Origin: Cephalopachus bancanus
Lineage: Eukaryota > Chordata > Mammalia > Primates > Tarsiidae
Direction: 5' to 3'
Assembly: GCA_027257055.1 (NCBI GenBank)
Contig: JAPVLO010000162.1
Location: 434,001-498,000, forward strand
Length of the DNA stretch: 64,000 nucleotides
The notes under the pieces were generated by a model that worked only from the letters and a program-made list of their open reading frames with translations, made no database searches and was not told where the DNA came from. Positions 45,005-57,799 of this stretch are shown here, piece by piece (position 1 is the stretch's first letter; each line of letters begins with the position of its first letter). Made by a program: the position numbers and the translations under genes.

Positions 45005-45720
45005 GTTTTTCAACTCAGCTTTCCTGGTTTTCTTTCCTTGAGGGGTGTTACTATGCTCATTCTCTTTTTTTCCCTTAAAACTATATATGGCATTTGACCT
45101 CAATTGCTTATTTTTTGTGAAATAGTATTTCTTAACTTTTAGAAGAACACTTGATCAAGGGTAATACTTCCAACTTCATGGAGCTTCCTTTTCTGTTGCT
45201 TTCAGGTAGTATTTACAAATACAGTGGTTTGATTTCCGAGATTTCCTAGCTTTGCTCCTTATTTCCTTTTTCTGTTTCATCTCTGTGATACTTGTCGCGT
45301 ATGATCTTGATTCTGTTCAGACAGTTTCTCTCCACTTTGGGGTCTCTTCCTGACCCTTCAATTTCAGGGTTTTGTATAAGACTAAACTTCTATCACCTTC
45401 AGACCCCTTCTACTCACCGTCTTTCATTTTCAACTCAGTCCTTACATTGGATTAAACTGTGAACATCTGTTGGCTCTTGGCATTCTCTGGTCTTAGATCC
45501 ATTAATACCCTGTTGTCTGCTCTGCTTCTGCATTCACTGAAGCTGAAACTGTACAGGTCTTACAGCTGTCTTGGGTTTGTCTCCATCCACTTAAAATTTG
45601 GGGTTCTTGGAGAATCCTAACCCTAGTTTTGTCCATTAGTGTTTTGGTCTTGTCTAATGCTCTGTTTTTATGAGCACATTTGTGGGAAATTCCAAAGATT
45701 CATAGAATTTTTTTGCAATT
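45005..45720. other. Intron 1 stretch, possible old L1
   Basis: TTTCTTTCCTTGAGGGGTGT and similar C/T-rich text may be degraded antisense L1. No gene. Confidence 0.35.
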
Positions 45721-45733
45721 AAAAAAAAATCAA

Positions 45734-46028
45734 GCCAGGCTCGGTGGCTTAGCCTGTAATCCCGTGCCTTTGGGAGGCTGAGGTGAGTGGATTGCCTGAG
45801 CTCGTGGATTCGAGACCCGCCTGGGGAGCGAGACCTCATCTCTACAATAAATCAAAAAATCAGCCAGGTGTGGTAGCGCATGCCTGTAATTCCGGCTACT
45901 CGGAAGGCGGAGGCGGAAGGATCGCCGGAGCCCAGCAGGTCGAGGCTGCGGTGGCCGGGAGCGGCCACTGCACTCCAGTCTGGGCGACAGAGTGAGACTC
46001 CAACTCAAAAAAAAAAACAAAAAACAAA
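45734..46028 (+). mobile_element. Young-type Alu
   Basis: GCCAGGCTCGGTGGCTTAGC, CGGGAGCGGCCACTGCACTC, ending GAGACTCCAACTC and an AAACAAAAAAC tail. AAAATCAAG is present on both sides. Confidence 0.95.
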
Positions 46029-46136
46029 ATCAAGTTGAGCAAAATAAAGATACCTGATGGCATATTAAATTGTAGGTGTGCTTGGATTACTGGCTAGATA
46101 ATGAATGACTAAAAACTTCAGCTGGAAGATTTTTTT

Positions 46137-46417
46137 TTCTTTTTGAGTCGAAATCTCACTCTGTCGCCTAGGCTTGAGAGCAGTGGCATGCTCACGGCCA
46201 CCGCAGCCTCGACCTGCTGGGCTCAGGCCATCCTTCCACCTCAGCCTTCCAAGTAGCTGGAACTGCAGGCATGCCTGGCTTTTTAAAAATTTATTTATTG
46301 TAGAGATGAGGTCTCGTCAAACTGCCAGGCTGGTCTCAAAGCCGTGGGCTCAGGCAGTCCTTTCACCTCAGCCTCCCAAAGTGTTGGGATTATAGGCGTG
46401 AGCCACTGTGCCTGGCC
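46137..46417 (-). mobile_element. Alu with target-site duplication
   Basis: GAGTCGAAATCTCACTCTGT to CCACTGTGCCTGGCC, with CAGCTGGAAGATTTTTTT at 46119 and 46418. Confidence 0.94.
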
Positions 46418-46429
46418 CAGCTGGAAGAT

Positions 46430-46982
46430 TTTTTTTACTTAAAGGAATAAAATCAGTGTTGTTAATGGTACATTAATTCATAAACATTTGTTGGGTATTT
46501 TTGAGACACTATGCTAGAGGTAAAAAGTACAAAAAAACTAGTAAAATATACCATATCTGGAACAGGGGTTAATGCTTCTTGCTTACTTTCCACCAACTTT
46601 TAATTTAATTAAACTAAGTCTTATGTCACATATCTGTAATTATGAAATTCAGGGTCTCTATTTTCTATATACTTTAGGAACTTGAACAGGCCATTTATTC
46701 TACTTGTTTCTGTGTTTTGACTTGCTCTCTATCTTTGGAGAGATCTAGAAGGATAATTTTGTATTATTTGTGAAGTGCTCTATCTTCATAAGGAGTTGAC
46801 TTCTTTTCACAGTTGACTCTATTCCTGAATTGAGATTGACATTTTTTTCAGTCCATTATTGCCTGTGCATTTTCACATTCTCCCCTGACAAGGCAGTTCA
46901 GTGTAGAATTGGATTAGAATTTATCAGTTATTAATTAATTGGCTACTGTGTACTGCATGATTTGTTTTCAAAATTCTCTTCA
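46430..46982. other. Intron 1 stretch with an L2-like remnant
   Basis: TAAACATTTGTTGGGTATTT and GACACTATGCTAGAGG (about 46480-46520) look L2-like. The rest is unrecognised. Confidence 0.4.
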
Positions 46983-46983
46983 A

Positions 46984-47259
46984 GCTGGGCTCGGTGGCTC
47001 AGCCTATAATCCCATGCCTTTGGGAGGCTGAGGCGAGTGGATTGCCTGAGCCTGTGGGTTCGAGACCCGCCTCATCTCTACAATAAATCAAAAATTAGCT
47101 GGGCGTGGTAGCGCGCACCTGTAGTTCCAGCTACCTGGAAGGCTGAGGCGGAAGGATTGCCGGAGCCCAGCAGGTTGAGGCTGTGGTGGCCGGGAGCGGC
47201 CACTGCACTCCAGTCTGGGTGACAGAGTGAGACGCCAACCCAAAAAAAAAAAAAAAAAA
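46984..47259 (+). mobile_element. Young-type Alu with a short deletion
   Basis: GCTGGGCTCGGTGGCTCAGC; GAGACCCGCC runs directly into TCATCTCTAC, a small left-monomer deletion. TCTCTTCAA lies on both sides. Confidence 0.94.
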
Positions 47260-47432
47260 TCTCTTCAAAAAGGGGACTCCCACTTATAGTTGTGACCAGC
47301 TGTAAAGACCACATTTTATACTTTTTAAATTCTTATTATTTCTGTAGATAAATTAATTTTCTCCTGTGAAAATGATTTTAGTAGCATGTGTAACACATTG
47401 CCAAATATAAATACATCAGGAAATAATTGAAG

Positions 47433-47590
47433 TAGGGTCTAGGTGTGTTGGCTTACACCTGTGATTCTAGCAATTTAAGAGGCCAAGGTGGGAGGATCAC
47501 TGGAGCCCAGGAGTTTGAGGCTGCAGTGAGCTATGATTGTACCACTGTACTCTAGCCTGAGTGGCGGTAAGACCCTCTCTTGAAAAGAAA
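47433..47590 (+). mobile_element. Alu with the middle deleted
   Basis: GGGTCTAGGTGTGTTGGCTT joins early left-monomer sequence straight to GCCCAGGAGTTTGAGGCTGC of the right monomer. Confidence 0.82.
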
Positions 47591-48414
<824 letters not shown>

Positions 48415-48468
48415 TGACATTGCTAGGCAACATTGTGAAGCGATGTTACCTTTATTACAAGTGCATTT

Positions 48469-48583
48469 TATATTCTGTGTTCACGGAAGCTTAGTTTTTC
48501 TTTCTAATGTATTTCCCTGTCTAAGGGGGAAAGGCGAGATGCTCTAGTTCACCATTTCATTCATGAGACTTTTACTAGCCAAT
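48469..48583 (+). repeat. Left arm of an inverted duplication in intron 2
   Basis: About 115 bp whose reverse complement recurs at 49106-49218 with about five substitutions and one 2-bp gap. It contains ATGTATTTCCCTGTCTAAGG and CTCTAGTTCACCATTTCATT. It is not a known transposon class to me. Confidence 0.95.
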
Positions 48584-48798
48584 TCTTATAAGTGGATAGA
48601 AAATGAAAATCTTAATCTTTTGTATTGATCTTAGAGTTTGTTTGGTTTCAGACTAACTTAAATACCAGAAGTGGGGAAGGTGACTGTGTTTTTTCACAGG
48701 CTTGCACGTGTCGCCTGCTGTTAAAATTGCAGGTGATAAAACGATAATATGCTGTGTCAGAGGCACACATGGTTACCTTTTTAAAAAATCCTTTCTAA

Positions 48799-49092
48799 CC
48801 AGGTGCGGTGGCTTACGCCTATAATCCCAGAATTTTGGGAGGTGGAGGCAAGAAGATTGACAGCCCTGGGGCTCGAGACCAGCCTGGGCAACTTGGCAAG
48901 AACTTGTCTGTATAATTAATAAAAGTATTAGCCAGGCATGGTGACACGTGCCTTTAGTTCCAGCTGTTTGGAAGACTGAGGCGGAAGGATTGCCTGGAAC
49001 CCAGCAGGTTGAGGCTATGGTGGCTTATGATTATGTCACTGTATTCTAGCCTGGGTGATAGTGTGAGACTCTTACTCAAAAAAAAAAAAAAT
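48799..49092 (+). mobile_element. Alu in intron 2, between the inverted arms
   Basis: ACCAGGTGCGGTGGCTTACG to GAGACTCTTACTC and an A tail. The flanks AATCCTTTCT and AATTCTTTCT form an imperfect target-site duplication. Confidence 0.93.
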
Positions 49093-49105
49093 TCTTTCTG
49101 GGTTG

Positions 49106-49218
49106 ATTGGCTAGTAAAAGTCTCATGAATGAAATGGTGAACTAGAGCATCTGGCCTTTCTCCCTTAGACAGGGAAATACATTAGAAAGGAAAACTAGAT
49201 CCGTGAATACAGAATATA
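49106..49218 (-). repeat. Right arm of the inverted duplication in intron 2
   Basis: About 113 bp, reverse complement of 48469-48583. It begins ATTGGCTAGTAAAAGTCTCA and ends CCGTGAATACAGAATATA. The 522-bp spacer includes the Alu at 48799-49092. Confidence 0.95.
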
Positions 49219-49708
49219 CACACTCACATGTGTAGAAGTGCCCTTGAGGAGGCTTTTTCATAAGGCTTTCAGATGAGAAATGGAAAGAGAAGGGAGATGT
49301 CAATCCATTACTTGAGGACTGAGTCAAAGGTTCGACTTTGTCAGTAGCTTTGGCCTTTGACAAAGTATAATGTATCTGTTCATGAAGTTCCACGGTATTG
49401 CCAAGTAAAAGTAAATACTGATTTATTTTGAGGGGAATATTTAGTCTGTATTTATGACTTCTTTTTTGTTTTTGTTTTGTTTTTAAATTTTAAAGGTTAA
49501 CTTTTAAATCCCAGCAATTTGTAGCTAACCTCAAAGAGTTTTTATGAAATATATATAGTTGGGTGGTGAGGGAAACAGGATGGGAAGGGCCGGTGTTAGT
49601 TGTTATATCATTTGGAAGAAATTTGTTGCCTTGCTTCCCAATTAATATTGACGGTAACCCTATTTCTGTTCATCTGTTCTACTCATTTCTTTAATCTTGC
49701 TCATTCAG
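49219..49708. other. End of intron 2
   Basis: No repeat recognised. It ends with acceptor CTCATTCAG. Confidence 0.55.
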
Positions 49709-49782
49709 CTGGCTTTAGCAATAGCAGACCTTGCCCTACAGATGCCTTCCTGGAAGGGATGTGTGCAGACATTGGTAGAAAA
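49709..49782 (+). CDS. TNPO3: TNPO3 coding exon 3 (residues 108-132, split codon)
   Basis: It encodes [20 protein letters not shown] then TLVE and the first two bases of a lysine codon. This is the next HEAT-repeat segment of the import receptor. The exon is 74 nt; the acceptor is CTCATTCAG and the donor AAGTAAGTGA, close to consensus. The split AA|A codon is completed by the first base of exon 4, keeping the frame. Confidence 0.97.
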
Positions 49783-50164
49783 GTAAGTGATTTGTATTGA
49801 CTGTATATTAGTATTTAGACTCGCCGTTAACCAGTACAGAGAAATTTATTAACAGTACTGGATGTTTGACTGAACTCTTAACAGAATTATGTTGTTTCCT
49901 TTAATATAATGAAGGTTATCTAAAATTTAAATTCTACAGAAATATATCACTTGGGATCTAAAAGACCCTTGTGATTTACACACACAGACATACATACTTC
50001 TTGTCAAAGTTTCTTATTGCCTTATGGGTCACTCCCACTGACTACCTTAAAAGTTTTGTAAAATTTAAGATTACAGTAATTGAAGGCTATTATGAATATA
50101 CATTCTCACTAACAGGGTTTTGTTTTTTATCTATCTGAGGGGCAATATTCTTTTTAGATATATG
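49783..50164. other. Start of intron 3
   Basis: No repeat recognised. Confidence 0.5.
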
Positions 50165-50173
50165 GTGCTTGCT

Positions 50174-50311
50174 ACTTTTTTTTTTTTTTTAGCAAGCAGG
50201 ATTTATTGAGAGAACAGAAAAACTCCCACAGTGAGAGGGGACCTGAAGGGTTTGCCCTCTTGCTGCTTTTAATAAAGCATTTCCTCATGGGTCCTGGCAA
50301 GATAATCTTGA
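50174..50311 (-). mobile_element. Non-Alu retroposon family B, copy 2
   Basis: On the minus strand the 3' part reads ACCCTTCAGGTCCCCTCTCA, then CTCAATAAATCCTGCTTGCT and an A tail, matching 41392-41594. The 5' part (CAAGATTATCTTGCCAGGAC ... AGCAAGAGGGCAA) is unrelated to copy 1. TGCTTGCT at 50166-50173 and 50312-50319 is a possible target-site duplication. It lies in intron 3, antisense to TNPO3. Confidence 0.68.
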
Positions 50312-50329
50312 TGCTTGCTTGCATTTTGA

Positions 50330-51340
<1,011 letters not shown>

Positions 51341-51458
51341 GATTATGTATTCTGTGCTTTTCTACTACGTGATACAAACTGTTGGCTCTTAATGAAGGAC
51401 TGTGCTAAGGAAAGTGTGTCAAAACTTTACTAAGGAGAGGATCCTCTCTCTCTTTATT

Positions 51459-51757
51459 TTATTGAGCAAGGTTCTCACTTTGTCACATAGGCTGGAGCAC
51501 AGTGGCATGACCATGGTTCACTGTAGCCTTGACTTCCTGGGCTCATGCAATCTTCCCACCTCAGCTTCCTGAGTAGCTGAGACTATAGGTACAGCTACCA
51601 CACACAGCTAATTTTTTAATTTATTTTTTATTTTTTTTGTGGTGACAAGGTCTTGCTATGTTGCCCAGGCTGGTTTTGAACTTCTGGGCTCAAGCAGTCC
51701 TCATGCCTCAGCCTTCCAAAGTGATAGGATTACAGGCGCAAGCCACCATGCCTGGCC
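51459..51757 (-). mobile_element. Older AluJ-like element
   Basis: TTGAGCAAGGTTCTCACTTT to CACCATGCCTGGCC. It is the first Alu after exon 4. Confidence 0.89.
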
Positions 51758-51918
51758 CTCTCTTTTTATTGATACATAATAGTTATATTTATGAGGCACA
51801 TGTGATGTTTTGATATATATATGTAATGGGTAATGATAAAATCAGGGTAATTAGGATATCTATCATAACAGATACTGATCATTTCTTTTTGCTGGAAATA
51901 ATCCAAATCTTCCTTCTA

Positions 51919-52375
51919 GGCCTGGCATGGTGGCTCATGCCTATAATCCCAGCATTTTGGGAGGCCAAGGTGGGAGTATTGCTGAGCCCAGGAGTTGTTG
52001 TTGTTGTTTTGAGTTGGAGTCTCTGTCACCCAGGCTGGAGTGCAGTGGTATGCTCACAGCTACTGCAGTCTCAACCTGCTGGGCCCAGGAGATCCTTCCA
52101 CCTCAGCCTCCTGAGTAGCTAGATTGCAGGTACACACCACCACTCCCAGCTAATTTTTTGATTTATTGCAGAGATGGGATCTTGCCAGCTTGCCCAGGCT
52201 GGTCTCAAACCTGTGGGCTCAGGCAGTTCTCTCACCTCTGCCTCCCAAAGTGCTGGGATTACAGTCATGAGCCATTGTGCCTGGTTTAAGCCCAGGAGTT
52301 TGAGGCTGTGGTAAGCTGTGATTGTGCCACTGCGTTCAGCCTGGTTGACAAAGTGAGACCCCTTGTCAAAAAAAA
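51919..52375 (+). mobile_element. AluJ-like element split by another Alu
   Basis: The left part ends GCTGAGCCCAGGAGTT (51996) and the right part resumes AGCCCAGGAGTTTGAGGCTG. The inner Alu lies between. Confidence 0.92.
51997..52288 (-). mobile_element. Alu inserted inside an Alu
   Basis: Antisense, from a (GTT)n tail and GAGTTGGAGTCTCTGTCACC to CATTGTGCCTGG. Target-site duplication AGCCCAGGAGTT (51985-51996 and 52289-52300). Confidence 0.94.
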
Positions 52376-53633
52376 GAAAGAAAATCTTCCTCCTAGCTAT
52401 TTTGAAATACACAAATTATCTTAACTGTAGTCGCCTTGTGCTGTGGAACACTAGAGCTTATTCTTTCTATCCAACGGTACTTTTGTACCCACTAATCAAA
52501 TCAATCCTTCCTCATCTTCCCCCTCCACTGTTCTTCCCAGCCTCTTGTAATTGTTATTCTGCTCTCTACCTCCACAGGTTCAATTTTTTTTAACCTCCTA
52601 CATATGAGTGAGAGCATGCAGTGTTTAACTTTCTGATTCTGGCTCATTTCACTTAATATAATGTCCTCCATTTCCATACATCTTGCTGCAAATGACAGGA
52701 TTTTATTCATATTTTGTGGCTGACTAATATTCCATTGTGTATATATACCACATTTTCTTTATCTACTTATCCGATGATGGACACTTAGTTGATTCCATAT
52801 CTTTGCTATTGTGAATAGGCTACAGTAAACATAGGTTTACAGCTGTCTCTTCAGTGTACTGATTTCCTTTCTTTTGCATATATACACAGCAGTAGTTTTT
52901 TGAGAAACCTCCATACTGTTTTCCATAGTGGTTGTACTAATTTACATTCCCATCAACAGGAGATGTGAGTGTTTGCCTTTCTCTGCATCTTTTCTGCATC
53001 TGTTGTCTGGATTTTGGTAATAGCTATTTTCATTGGGGTGAGGTGACATTTCATTGTGGTTTTGATTTTTTTCTCCCTGGTGATTAGTGATGTTGAGCAC
53101 TTTTTTCTTATCTTTCTTGGCCATTTATATGTCTTCTTTTGAAATATGTCTATTGAGATCTTTTGCTCATTTTAAAATCATATTAATTGGTTTTTGCTGT
53201 TGAGTTTTTTTGGTTCCTTATATATTCTGGTTATTAATTTCTTGCTAGATGGGAAGCTTGCAAATGTCTTCTCCCATTCTGTAGGTTGTATTTTCGCTTG
53301 GATTGTTTTCTTTGCTATGCTGAAGCTTTAAATGTAATCCCGTTTGTCGATTTTTGCTTCGGTTGCCTGTGCTTTTGAGGTTTTACTCAAGAAATCTTTG
53401 CCCCAACTAGTGTCCTGAAGCATTTTCCCAGTGTTTTTTTTGGTAGTAGTTTCATAGTTTTACATCTTACATTTAAGTCTTTAATCCATTCTGATTTGAT
53501 TTTTTTTATATGTGGTGAGAGATAGAAAGGATTCTTTCTTGAAGATGAATTGAAATTTTGACAAGGAGATGGCAAGAAGACTTTACTTGACCGTTGAGCA
53601 ATAGCACAGTTACTGATTAGCTGTACCACATTT

Positions 53634-53664
<31 letters not shown>

Positions 53665-53680
53665 GTCTCTCTCTCTCTTT
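53634..53680. repeat. (CT)n microsatellite
   Basis: About 23 CT units with two CTGT interruptions, next to the tail of the following Alu. Confidence 0.93.
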
Positions 53681-53967
53681 TTATTGAGTTACAGTCTCAC
53701 TCTGTCACCTAGGCTGGAGTGCAATGGCACACGCACAACTACTGCAGCCTCTACCTGCTGGGCTCAGGTGATCCTTCCACCTCAGCCTTCCAAGTAGCTA
53801 GAATTACAGGCATACACAACCACACCCGGCTAATTTTTTGATTCATTGTAGAGATGAGGTCTTGCCAAGTTGCCCAGGCTGGTCTCAAACCTGTGGGCTT
53901 AGACAGTCCTCTCACCTCAGCCTACCAAAGTGCTGGGATTATAGGCGTGAGCCACTGCACCCAGCCC
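53681..53967 (-). mobile_element. Alu
   Basis: TTGAGTTACAGTCTCACTCT to GCCACTGCACCCAGCC. Confidence 0.92.
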
Positions 53968-54039
53968 GCATTCTCTTTTAACAAATTAGGTATAATTAAG
54001 TTCTTTTCAATTACAGTAGTTGAAATTTTTAATGCTCTA

Positions 54040-54285
54040 GGCCAGGGGTAAGTAAATTTACAGTCTATGGGTTGGCTGTCTATTTTTACAAATATGGTCT
54101 TATTGAAACACAGCTATGCCTATTTGGGTACATATTGTCTATGTTCGTTATTTTGGACTATCTCAGCAGAAGTGAGTATTTTTTATGGAGTCTAAAAGAT
54201 TTTCTGGTTCTTTATAGAAAGTGCTTACTGGTTCCTGAGTTAGATGGTATTAAATCGATTATCTAGCCCATGTCTCATTTTTAGA
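54040..54285 (-). mobile_element. hAT-type DNA transposon fragment
   Basis: CCAGGGGTAAGTAAATTTAC and TATGGTCTTATTGAAACACA GCTATGCC match the terminal region of a common non-autonomous hAT element (complement of the TAAAACTTTATTTACAAAAA type). Confidence 0.6.
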
Positions 54286-54324
54286 CTTTATATTCCAGCT
54301 TATTTTCTCTATAATATAGTTATA

Positions 54325-54552
54325 CAGGTTGAATATCCTGTATCTGAACTTCTTGGGACCAGAAGTGTTTAGGTTTATAATTTTTTTTTGGTATTTGGAA
54401 AGTTTGCATTATACTTAGCGATTCAGCATTTCTAATCCAGGATATTCCAATGAGCATTTCCTTTGAGTGTCATGTTGATACTAGAAAAGGTTGACAGTGG
54501 TCTCCAAAAAGTCTCAAGAAGTTTCAAATTTTGGAGTATTTCACATTGTACT
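54325..54552 (+). mobile_element. Tigger-like DNA transposon fragment
   Basis: CAGGTTGAATATCCTGTATC, CTTGGGACCAGAAGTGTTTA and TTTCAAATTTTGGAGTATTT follow the Tigger7-like (TcMar) order, with the middle deleted. Confidence 0.7.
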
Positions 54553-54737
54553 CAATTTTTGAGATTATTTTTCAGAGATTTGTTTTAGTACTTCTGTAAC
54601 ATCATAGATCATTTTGTTTGAAAAAGCAAACTTTTGTTAATTACATTCAGTTTGGTATAAGAAACTCATTAAAAATTATTCTTTTAAGTTAAACATAGGT
54701 TTAATTTTTCACTTAGCATTTATTTTAAGAAATAGGT

Positions 54738-54992
54738 TGGGTTTTTTTTTTTTGAGTTGGAGTCCCACTCTGTCACCCAGACTGGAGTGCAGTGCCCGCT
54801 CCTGGCCACCGCAGCCTCGACCTGCTGGGCTCCAGTGATCCTTCCACCTCAGCCTTCCAAGTAACTGGAACTACAAGTGCACGCTACCACACCTGGCTAA
54901 TTTTTTTTTTTTTTTAATTTATTGTAGAGATGAGGTCTTGCCAAGTTGCCCTGGTGTGTCTCGAACCCGCGGGCTCAGGCAATTCACTCACC
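54738..54992 (-). mobile_element. Young-type Alu, 5' truncated
   Basis: GAGTTGGAGTCCCACTCTGT, GCCCGCTCCTGGCCACCGCA; it stops at GGCAATTCACTCACC. Target-site duplication AAGAAATAG (54727-54735 and 54993-55001). Confidence 0.94.
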
Positions 54993-55122
54993 AAGAAATA
55001 GTTTTGTAGAAAATTTTTAAAAATAGACAAGCAAATTACATTCAGATCACTTAGGGATCATATTCTTGACCCTTTAATACACATCCTCTATGACATGTTT
55101 CCCTATGAACATACATACAAAA

Positions 55123-55261
<139 letters not shown>

Positions 55262-55279
55262 TAAAAAAATTTTTTTTAA

Positions 55280-55790
55280 ACCCAAATGAGATTATATTCT
55301 ACTTATTCTTCTGTATTTTGCTTTTTTGGTCGTCTACTTTATCTTTCCATTTCAGTCAGTTTTTATATCATCTAATAAATACCCAGACCATATTCACATT
55401 TCTCCAGTTGGTCCTAAAATATCCTTTACAGAGATTTTCCAAGTATATCCAGTATCAAATCATACCTTGTGTCAAGTTCTTGATGACAGTCCCCCTTCCT
55501 GTTCCTTTTTCAAGATAGCATGAATTGTTGAAGAATTTGGACCAGTTTTATAGAATATCTTACCTTGAGGATTTTCTGATTGTCTTCTCTTTGTTTCGTC
55601 TAACTTGTTTTTTATTCCCTGTATTTCCTTGGAAACTATATCTAAAGCAGCCCTTCTCAGTAGGGGTTCCTCAAGATAATTAAGCTTTCATGCCCTAAGG
55701 TATCCATTGTATGTAGTGAATTCTGTCCTGCATTGATAATTGGCACTAGCTATGTACCATCCTCAGGACAACTGAGAAAATGAGGCACTC
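55280..55790. other. Intron 4 stretch, nothing certain
   Basis: Possibly degraded L1 in the first 200 bases; AGCAGCCCTTCTCAGTAGGG (about 55648) hints at a MER5-type terminus. Confidence 0.35.
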
Positions 55791-55805
55791 AGATTATTTT
55801 ATTTT

Positions 55806-56088
55806 ATTTTTTATTTGATTTGGAGTCTCACTCTGTCGCCCAGGCTGAAGTACAGTGGCACGCTCTTGGCTACTGCAGCCTCTACCTGCTGGACTCAGGT
55901 GATCCTTCTGCCTCAACCTTGCCAAGTAGCTAGAACATGCCACCATGCCCAGCTAATGTTTTGATTTATTGTAGAGATGAGGTCTCGCCAAGTTGCCCAG
56001 GCTGGTCTCGAACCCATAGGCTCAGGCAATCCTCTCACCTCATCCTCCCAAAGTGTTGGGATTATAGGTGTGAGCCACCACATCTGGC
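55806..56088 (-). mobile_element. Alu
   Basis: GATTTGGAGTCTCACTCTGT to GCCACCACATCTGGCC. Confidence 0.92.
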
Positions 56089-56830
56089 CCAAATTATTTT
56101 CTGTAGGGCTTAATTCTTTCCTAGAATCCTGATTAAGGAAAACCGTGAGACTTGATGGATTAGTTTTAAAAAATCATTTTTAAAATGAAACATTTGGCTA
56201 GAATACATCATAGGTACTTGATACTGCATTGTATCAGAAAATACACACTCTGGTTGACCTTTTATTGGTGATTTTAGGATTGACCACTGGATTAGGATGA
56301 TGATGGTCTGATCTTTCAACTTCTAAAGTTCATTTCCTCATGGTAATATGTAATTTGTGCAGTGGTAGCTTGTTATTTTACAAATGTCCAATTCTCTGTC
56401 AACCTTTTGCCTGTTTTAAATTCCAGTGGATAATCCTTACCCGTTTTATTGTTTCTTCTTTTTCTTTATTAATCAATAATTTCATTATGGCTTGTAAAAG
56501 AATGTTTTACTAATCCTTTCATTCTTTGTACATATGTGTTGGCATGCTAGGTTCCTACTAGGAAGGTAGGTTAAAGCTTACTTTTTTATATTTTCAAAAT
56601 AACAATTTATTTTGAAACGGCCTCATTTGTTTTCTGGCTTTCCCTTTTTGAAGTTTTGTGAACTTGTAGATTTTCATTGACTTGAAATTGCCATTAAAAT
56701 CACTCTTTTAAGGCTCAAAATGTCATAACTTTGGTCCCTGGAGCACTTCTTTGCTTGCCAGCGCAAAAAGGTGGCTCGTAGAAATCATGTTACCTCCTTG
56801 CCTCAGACCTGGAATCCTTGGTTCCTTTTA
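56089..56830. other. Intron 4 stretch, nothing recognised
   Basis: AT-rich single-copy-looking sequence. Confidence 0.4.
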
Positions 56831-56834
56831 GTAT

Positions 56835-57545
56835 CAGTCTGGGTTTGGTCAGGAGAAAGAAATCACATAGTAATTTGAACAAGAATGTTTAAGGTAAAGA
56901 ATTATTCATTTTAACAAGAGGTTCTAATAATGAGGGATTATAAGCAAGAGAACTCTAAAGAAGACAGAAATAAAATAGGTGCAAGTAGTCCTTAACCCTT
57001 GCATGGAGGCAGTGCTTATCTCAGGGCTGAGTCCCAGATCCTGCTGAAGAGGGCATAGCCATGGCTCACTGGATGGAGGAGCGGCCACTGTGCTGCTGAA
57101 AGTCTGTCCTCTTGAATTTTCTAGAAATCTGCTTCCTAGGAAGCCAAGATCGCTGTGCAGGTATGTCAGCACACAGCTTTGGTGTCTCAGCAGAGGCATA
57201 CTGCCACGGAACTGCTGAGTATGGGAGTACTGGGGGTGCTGCTGGCCTCTGTACACTGAGGACACTGGAGAAATAGAACGTTGTAGGAATCTGGTGCTAG
57301 AGAAGCTGTTCCTTACTCAGGAGCCAGAGACTCTTTGTACCAAACCAGAAGTGAGGTCCACCCTGTGGAGGGACTGCGGGGAAGCCAGTGCACTGTGAGA
57401 GGTGGGACTTCAATCCTGGAGCCTGAGAAGCTGCACTTCTGCAGAAGGCTGCTGAGAAAGCACATCGGAACCAGGGAGTAAGTCCCTTCTCCTTTTGCAG
57501 TGTCTCCAGTGTCCTGTTGATAAACAGGAAAAAAACATTTAAAGA
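56835..57545 (-). mobile_element. Old repeat, LTR/ERV-like
   Basis: CAGTCTGGGTTTGGTCAGGA, GAACAAGAATGTTTAAGGTA, GGAGAACTCTAAAG-type text and GCCTGAGAAGCTGCACTTCT follow the order of a known old mammalian repeat whose name I cannot fix; LTR-type is my best guess. Confidence 0.4.
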
Positions 57546-57550
57546 GTCTC

Positions 57551-57690
57551 TGCCAGGCGTGGTAGCACACACCTGTGAATGGGCACTTTGGGAGGCCAAC
57601 GCGGGAGGATCGCTTGAGGTCAGGAGTTGGAGACCAGCTTGAACAACATATGTGACCTCATCTCCACAAAAATAAAATAAAAAATAAGGA
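57551..57690 (+). mobile_element. Alu left-monomer element (FLAM-like)
   Basis: TGCCAGGCGTGGTAGCACAC to GTGACCTCATCTCCACAAAA, A-rich tail. Confidence 0.8.
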
Positions 57691-57799
57691 AGTCTAGAGC
57701 TACTGTCAGAGCAGTCTTAAGAAGAATTTGGAGTTAAGAGGTGACCAATCTGTAACTGGCCATAGTCTTCCCATGTAACTAACTCTGCTTCTGTATGTA

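Larger units (their letters stand above)
51758..53560 (-). mobile_element. L1 3' half, antisense, split by nested Alus
   Basis: CACATGTGATGTTTTGATAT, TAATATTCCATTGTGTATAT, TTGTACTAATTTACATTCCC, TTCATTGTGGTTTTGATTTT, TTTCTTGCTAGATGGGAAGC and CTTTAATCCATTCTGATTTG are in antisense L1 ORF2/3' UTR order. It is younger than the other antisense L1 pieces but has no intact frame. Confidence 0.87.
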
